Below are positions 9,391 to 13,948 of a stretch of 13,948 nucleotides of DNA, in pieces; within the stretch, counting starts at the first letter, position 1, and each line of letters opens with the position of its first letter. The notes below the pieces were generated by a model. It was not told the DNA's origin. It worked only from the letters and a program-made list of their open reading frames with translations, and searched no databases. Origin of the DNA: Krasilnikovozyma curviuscula. Lineage: Eukaryota > Basidiomycota > Tremellomycetes > Cystofilobasidiales > Mrakiaceae. The stretch covers positions 1 to 13,948 of the forward strand of contig MVAQ01000355.1 of assembly GCA_014825775.1 (NCBI GenBank). Direction: 5' to 3'. The position numbers and the translations under genes are program-made.

Positions 9391-11211
9391 ATGAGTGGCT
9401 CGTTCTCGAAGAAGAGGTGGACAAAGGTAAATAGTGAAGCAATGAACAATTCTCTGCTGCATCTGAAGATCAAAACACGAGTTACTAACCCAGCTTCCCT
9501 CGGTTTCGCTTCTCTCCAGGTTTTCCAAAAAAAAACCAGATGTGACCTGTTGAAAGGATCAGATATTATGGAGTCACCTAGAGAGGTATTTCTTGTTGGT
9601 CTGTTATAAATTAACAAGCACTGTTTTGTTGACTCCTGATTTCAAACCGCCTTTCTTTTTCAAGTCGACATCTACACAGGTATCTATCGCCAGCTCAGTT
9701 AACATATTTGAAGCTTTGGAAGATGCACCTGCCCACCCCAGCTCTTCCGAGAAAGATTCTCAATTCTCCTCTTTGTCGTCTGAATACGTAAAGCTTGGTC
9801 CATTCCAGAGCTACAGCAGCTCAACCTCAATGTCCAGTTCAGGATTAGACGACTTACTCTCAACCCCACTCAGCGTCAGTCTCGATCATCACGACAACGA
9901 TGACGACGGTGAACACTACACCACCTTCACGTTCCCAACTTCAGGCGGTTCAACACCACTCGCTTCCCCAAACACACCAACTGTTCGGATCCCATATTCA
10001 ACAGCCCCCCTCTCACCTTCAAATATCACGAAAACTCTCCAAAAGAAGAAGTCTATCTCCTCAATGTTCGGTGACCTCGGAGAAACAAAGCTATTCAGGC
10101 GGAAGGAGTCTCTTGCATCTTGGCCACCACCTCTTGAGCCGGAGATACCAACCGCGCAGGTTACCAGTATTTCCTTTCCAGAAACTCTTCAGTCTTCTAC
10201 CAACAATGTGGAAAGCTCTCTCACTTGTTCGAGACAAATGAGTCTCGGAAGTGAGATTGATCCTAATGTAAGCCTATTTCTCCTCAAATGGAGACCAGAC
10301 CGACATCGTTGTTTTTACCTGACCATCTCTGTCAACATTCCCAGTTCACAGCCTCAAATATAGTTTTACCAGAGTCAATTCCATCTACACCAAAATCTTC
10401 TGTAGGACTGAAGAGCAGTCCCCCCTCTCCGATCCCCATTGCAACGACGTCCGATCCAATCATTCGAGTTGATGTGCCTCGCAATCAAGGCCAACAGCTA
10501 ACCTTCACGCATACGTTAAAAGAGAGTTCAGTTTCTCTGAAGCCAACCTCTGATTATACAAACAACTGCAAACATCCCTCTGCCAGCAGCCATCTCAGCA
10601 CAACTGTTCCTCGAGCAAAGTCACCCCGTCGCCCACCGCTATCTTCACCGCCGACGTCTCCTCTCCCACAAATACCACCCTCTATCTTTGTTTCTGAGAT
10701 CTTAAAAAGACGGGGTTCCCTTCCTGACACCTCTTCTCCCACGTTCCTTTTGCATGTCGACGGCAACAACAACAACAACAACAACGGTAACATCGCAAAT
10801 AACACGAACTCCAAACCTCGTCCTCGCAGTTCATACGCTTCGTTACCATCTTCCTCGCCATCCAATTCTCTTGAAATCCCCCGAACTACATACCCCAATT
10901 ACTCAACAACATCCCTCGGTAGCGTCTACTCCAACGACTCATCCAACAGTTACATTTACTCGCTGTATCAGTACTCCAACTCGAAGCGCTCTCTGAAAGC
11001 AGGAGGTGGAGAACAAGCAGAGGGGATAGTCAAGTTCCATGATTGTTCGTCCTCACAACCTCTCTTGCCAAGTCTCCTGTCTAGGCTGTCAGAAGAAACT
11101 GTCCATCCTAACGATGATCTTGTCGTCGTTCCAGAGAGTGGAGTGGTCGTCAATCCACCAAAGAAACTTTCGATTGAAGACGTCGTCTCCTCGTTACTGA
11201 GTGATGCCTAG
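9391..11211 (+). CDS. Ser/Thr/Pro-rich, largely disordered protein of unknown function
   Basis: Four exons: 9391..9426, 9520..9585, 9680..10267 and 10345..11211, giving 518 aa. Introns are 93, 94 and 77 nt, all phase 0; the last has a CTGAC branch site at 10319-10323. No known domain is recognised. The protein is dominated by Ser, Thr, Pro and Asn, with many SP/TP dipeptides (for example RAKSPRRPPLSSPPTSP), so it is probably disordered. Basic-directed serine motifs recur: KKKSISS, FRRKESLAS, CSRQMSLGS and KRRGSLPD (R-R-G-S at 352-355, a PKA-like consensus). A seven-Asn run is encoded by an AAC repeat. A short, more ordered-looking C-terminus, LSIEDVVSSLLSDA, ends the protein. Such features suit a phosphorylated signalling or scaffold protein, but this is inference. 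The third-exon acceptor could instead be the AAG ending at 9664. The first two small exons are less certain than the two large ones. Confidence 0.7.
10765..10785 (+). repeat. (AAC)7 trinucleotide repeat encoding poly-Asn
   Basis: Seven tandem AAC units inside the last exon of the Ser-rich gene encode seven consecutive asparagines, followed by further Asn-rich sequence (GNIANNTN). Length polymorphism between strains would be in frame. Confidence 0.95.
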
Positions 11212-11217
11212 AATAAA
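11212..11217 (+). terminator. AATAAA hexamer directly after the stop codon
   Basis: AATAAA begins at the base after the TAG of the Ser-rich gene. Fungal polyadenylation signals are degenerate and usually lie further into the 3' UTR. AT-rich sequence around 11306-11325 is an alternative. This may be a chance match. Confidence 0.25.
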
Positions 11218-11729
11218 GAGGACAATTCTAGAAAATCTCCATCATTCATTCGTTCCTTTCGGTTTCGATTGCTTAGTATTCCCGTTATCTTTCTGTATCG
11301 CCAATTAAATTAAATAACACTAAGTAAAACACTCTGAACCCTTCTATACAAAGAACCAGGAGCCTGATCCTCGTCCCAACGAACCACGTCTTGCGAAAGC
11401 TCGCATCATCTATTTCAGAAGTCCCGGGTCAAACTACTCTTTACTGTTCCTTTTGTTATTTTCTGGGTTTCAACCGGTATAATCATAATCTAATATACTG
11501 CTTGCCATAAGCAGGAGACATATGCCGTCTATAATTCTCATCTCATCATCGGCGCACTCTTCCGCTCGTCGCGCCATTTGGTGTCCAAGACGCGTTTCCT
11601 TGTGTATCTTTCGCTCAATTCTTTCAAAAGATGTGAGATGATGAGATCCACCCTGAGGATGTGAACTAAAGGATATTCATGCCTGTTTTTCCTTCATCTT
11701 CCAATCACCCACTCTTCGTACTAGGAGAA
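11218..11729. other. Intergenic region
   Basis: About 510 bp between the Ser-rich gene and the small three-exon gene, both on the plus strand. It must hold a 3' UTR and a promoter. I see no repeat, RNA gene or convincing ORF. An ATG at 11679 is in frame with the downstream start at 11730 and could extend that protein by 17 residues. Confidence 0.45.
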
Positions 11730-12192
11730 ATGAAGTTCTTCAAATCTTCAGGCCAACGCTCTTCTCCACCTGCCTATTCATTCCTCAGACGACATATCTC
11801 AAGCCCTGTTCTGTCCAAAAATGAATACGTGTCCCAGACATCTGTGAGATATACCGAGATACAGGATACTGAGTGAGTGGCTTCTCATGATTGAAGGTGG
11901 GCAACAAAATGACTGCTGACTTGGGCTGATTAACGATCAGAACTCCTACATGGAGGCGCACCCAACAGAAAAGAAACCACAGAACAAGAAATTCATTATC
12001 TAATTAGTGAGTACTTGGATCATCGTCAAGGAGGATACGCAGGCCCATTGTCAACTCCGTCGCTCTTTTTCTTACCGCAGCTCCTGCCAGGACGTCTACC
12101 GTGAGGACACATCATATGAAAAGCTCCATACCTTCACCGAAGCGATAAACTCACAGACTGTGATAGCTTTCTACGGTGGTGGTTGGGTATAG
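11730..12192 (+). CDS. Small spliced gene, 106-aa basic protein of unknown function
   Basis: Three exons: 11730..11872, 11941..12006 and 12081..12192. Introns are 68 and 74 nt, both GTGAGT at the donor. The second acceptor follows a pyrimidine tract (ctctttttcttaccgcag). Other choices for the last acceptor, such as 12042, create an immediate stop, while 12080 keeps a long open frame. The predicted protein starts MKFFKSSGQRSSPPAYSFLR, with a PPAY motif of the type bound by WW domains. It has a basic middle (TWRRTQQKRNHRTRNSLSN) and ends in DVYREDTSYEKLHTFTEAIN and then VIAFYGGGWV. No transmembrane segment or signal peptide is apparent. I do not recognise the family. An upstream in-frame ATG at 11679 would give 123 aa. 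Confidence 0.5.
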
Positions 12193-12684
12193 TTGCGTGA
12201 GTCCTCCCCTTTGCGCTTGTTTACTTGACAAAAGCTGTGCAGCAAGCTACGATTCCGAGACTGATTTTCCTTTCGTCGCTTGATCTCTTCTTGCCCGCTA
12301 AGGTGCCCCTTGAAACCTGAGCCGCTGTTACAAAATAGCTTTGGAACCACGAGGAGTCGATGGTGTCATGAGGTGTAAGAATATGCGAGTGAGATGGACG
12401 TTTGAGATGACGACAAGGAGTGCATGGCAAAAGCTTGAACCAAACTACCATTAACAGCAAATTAGGGCTCCTGCAAGTACGTGGTGAAACAGATTGTATG
12501 AGCCGAGCAGTTGATAGCAATCTGGATCGTAATTAAGACGTAAACAAAGAGGCCCATAGCGTGCATCGCTTGTCGTCTAAAGCGGTGGCGGCTCCTCCCC
12601 CTAGCGCATGATCCGCCAGTGTTTTTCACTGCCTGTTGTCGTCCGCTTAAGAAGCGTGTTTGAACCGCTATTTGTCTCTCTACC
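12193..12684. other. Intergenic region
   Basis: About 490 bp between the 106-aa gene and the TATA box of the next gene. A 99-codon minus-strand ORF (12520-12221) lies here, but its composition is unremarkable, it has no recognisable motif and no splice or promoter signal supports it. Nothing else was identified. Confidence 0.45.
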
Positions 12685-12694
12685 TATATATAAA
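12685..12694 (+). promoter_or_regulatory. TATA box of the 96-aa gene
   Basis: TATATATAAA at 12685-12694 is followed by a long CT-rich stretch (about 12708-12812), typical of fungal transcription start regions. The first ATG after it in that stretch is at 12817, about 120 bases downstream. This is the clearest core promoter in the window. Confidence 0.65.
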
Positions 12695-12816
12695 GGTCGA
12701 TTCCATTCGATTCTCTTCTTCATCTCTCATCTCTCTCATCAACGCAGTTCAACTTCATCCACTCCACCCCAGCTTCCCACCGCCCATCTCCAATATCACT
12801 CCTTCCATCGCAATCA

Positions 12817-13185
12817 ATGGTCTCAATATTCTCTCTCTTGTACTTCAAGAAGTCTTTCCCGCCAGAATCCAAGATATCTCTCCCAGCTTTCGAGTCCAGC
12901 ACCTCACTGAAGGGAAGCGTTGGCTCGACGAAACACAAAGAGATCCTCCCAGCCTATTCAAAACTGGACACGTCACCAGAGTGAGTGTTTCAACTTCCTC
13001 TACTTATATTGTTATTAATTCTGACTTCCTTCATGTCCCCCGCCCCTCGCACTGACAGATCTCATTCCTGTTTTCCAGAGTCCTCAATCTCCAGTCCGAC
13101 CAAATCGATCCGCGAAGAGATGCTGTTCTTCGACCAAATCATCAAGTCTCGGCCAATGAGAGCTCGACCTTTTGAAGGCGCTTGA
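12817..13185 (+). CDS. Small two-exon protein, 96 aa, unknown function
   Basis: Exons 12817..12980 and 13059..13185 are joined by a 78-nt intron (GTGAGT donor, CACTGACAG acceptor). The start is the first ATG after the TATA box. The protein begins MVSIFSLLYFKKSFPPESKI, continues with a Ser/Lys-rich part, and ends in SIREEMLFFDQIIKSRPMRA followed by RPFEGA. The hydrophobic N-terminus is short and followed by KK, so a signal peptide is doubtful. No family is recognised. An alternative acceptor at 13078 gives a different C-terminus (VLNLQSDQIDPRRDAVLR...). A second well-formed intron (13211..13276) lies just past the stop. It would be a 3' UTR intron, or part of the coding sequence if the TGA is not the true end. 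Confidence 0.45.
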
Positions 13186-13470
13186 GTTATTACGAGACGT
13201 AGTCCTTCAGGTGAGAGCACTGTCCTTGCTCATCACGGCGTTTCATTCGTTTCTGACTTTCGATCTTGTTCTGCAGTTGACCTTAAACACCTTGGATGCA
13301 ACATCAATGTTGAATGGCTCCTCCTTCCAGTGATGCAACATCTCTCGGGGTTTGCTCGATGCTTCGAGCGAAAGGATGTCGTCGACCATCTCTGGTCCGG
13401 CTCCCGCGACCAGCCTACCAGTCTCGATGGAGCGGGATTTGATGTGTTCATCCCCTCTTTGACCATATAG
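13186..13470 (+). other. Spliced in-frame extension after the TGA of the 96-aa gene
   Basis: Removing a consensus intron 13211..13276 (CTTCAG|GTGAGA, CTGAC branch site near 13246-13250, CTGCAG end) leaves the frame of the 96-aa protein open for 72 more residues, to TAG at 13468-13470. It includes DLKHLGCNINVEWLLLPVMQ and ends FDVFIPSLTI. It could be a 3' UTR, a nonsense-interrupted coding end, or readthrough product. The opposite strand is also open here (13482-13243). Confidence 0.35.
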
Positions 13471-13767
13471 ACAATGCAGCATTTTTTTATTATGATCCCT
13501 GCTTTTCTTATTACAGATTATGTTCCATAGCTTGCTTACGCGTCCTCGTTACATCACAACAAGCAATTTTTCAAGGAAGCGAACTGTCGGTTAATTATTG
13601 CACATGGAAATGTGTAAACAACAGGTGCTTTACTTGGAGTTCAGAAGCTGCCTCCCTTTGTTTTTGGTAAACTTCTTTCGCCACTGAAATGACACTTCGA
13701 CACGGCAGGGGAAAAAACAGTGGACGTTTCCTCGTTCCCGACCAAAACGATACCGAATTGGAAAGGA
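13471..13767. other. Intergenic or leader region before the right-edge gene
   Basis: About 300 bp without a recognised gene. A possible 3' splice acceptor (cacggcag, ending 13708) precedes an open stretch in frame with the ATG at 13768, so the last gene could have an upstream exon. ORFs at 13689-13892 (plus) and 13864-13595 (minus) appear to be shadow frames. Confidence 0.4.
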
Positions 13768-13948
13768 ATGTCAGCAGCCAGTACGAGTGCTGGAAATCCA
13801 CCTCTAGATGCCTACTTCCCTCCCACAGCAGGGGACGGCCGGACTCAGGCACCGGAGGAAGCACACGACGACGACGATGTCTACGACAATGAGAATGAAG
13901 AGGACAACAACGCAGAGGAAGAGTGGGAATCAGATGAAGGATCAGATG
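13768..13948 (+). CDS. N-terminus of an acidic protein, unknown, cut by the window edge
   Basis: An open frame from ATG 13768 to the end gives about 60 residues. It starts MSAASTSAGNPPLDAYFPPT and passes into a strongly acidic stretch rich in Asp, Glu and Asn (AHDDDDVYDNENEEDNNAEE, then EWESDEGSD). An acidic disordered N-terminus of this sort is common in nuclear, chromatin and ribosome-biogenesis proteins, but the domain that would identify it lies outside the window. No earlier ATG exists in this frame back to a TGA at 13690-13692. An upstream exon spliced near 13708 cannot be excluded. Confidence 0.5.
   Translation, partial: MSAASTSAGNPPLDAYFPPTAGDGRTQAPEEAHDDDDVYDNENEEDNNAEEEWESDEGSD

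Noticed and set aside
12221..12520. 99-codon minus-strand ORF
   Set aside because: It has unremarkable composition, no motif, no promoter or splice signals and no match to any family I recognise.
12608..13055. Plus-strand ORFs starting at 12608 and 12660
   Set aside because: Both start upstream of or on the TATA box at 12685-12694, so their starts would not be transcribed from it. The ATG at 12817 gives a better spliced model.
13595..13892. Minus-strand 89-codon and plus-strand 67-codon ORFs at the right edge
   Set aside because: They overlap the acidic N-terminal coding frame starting at 13768, whose Asp/Glu run is more protein-like than the low-complexity Arg/Ser alternatives.

Overview
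The window is nuclear DNA from a fungus, most likely a basidiomycete and possibly a tremellomycete; the placement within Basidiomycota is inference. The evidence is the gene style. Genes are dense and carry many short GT...AG introns (about 63-182 nt, mostly 65-95) with CTGAC/CTNAY-type branch points. The recognisable proteins are eukaryotic: an ER Hsp110/Grp170 chaperone, a molybdenum-cofactor-sulfurase-like PLP enzyme, a Tim17-fold mitochondrial protein resembling complex I NDUFA11, and eIF5. No bacterial operons, tRNA, rRNA, CRISPR array or transposon was seen.

Layout, left to right: (1) 1-688, minus, the 5' part of LHS1/HYOU1, running off the left edge. (2) 1285-3265, plus, a five-exon Moco-sulfurase-like enzyme with only the NifS-like domain, divergent from LHS1 across about 600 bp. 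(3) 3853-5075, minus, a five-exon NDUFA11-like gene, convergent with (2). (4) 6373-7936, plus, a five-exon eIF5 gene with a spliced 5' leader and a possible overlapping uORF. (5) 9391-11211, plus, a four-exon Ser/Pro/Thr-rich disordered protein of unknown function. (6) 11730-12192, plus, a three-exon 106-aa basic protein of unknown function, visible only once spliced. (7) 12817-13185, plus, a two-exon 96-aa protein behind a clear TATA box, with a possible in-frame extension beyond its TGA. (8) 13768-13948, plus, the 5' end of an acidic protein cut by the right edge.

The genes do not form an obvious pathway: ER folding, sulfur transfer, respiration and translation initiation are housekeeping functions placed side by side. 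No convincing new multi-gene system was found. The more interesting items are regulatory or gene-structural: the eIF5 leader, the altered active-site loop and missing MOSC domain of the sulfurase-like protein, and the possible stop-codon extension near 13183. All exon joins were worked out by hand from reading frame and splice consensus, without transcript data.
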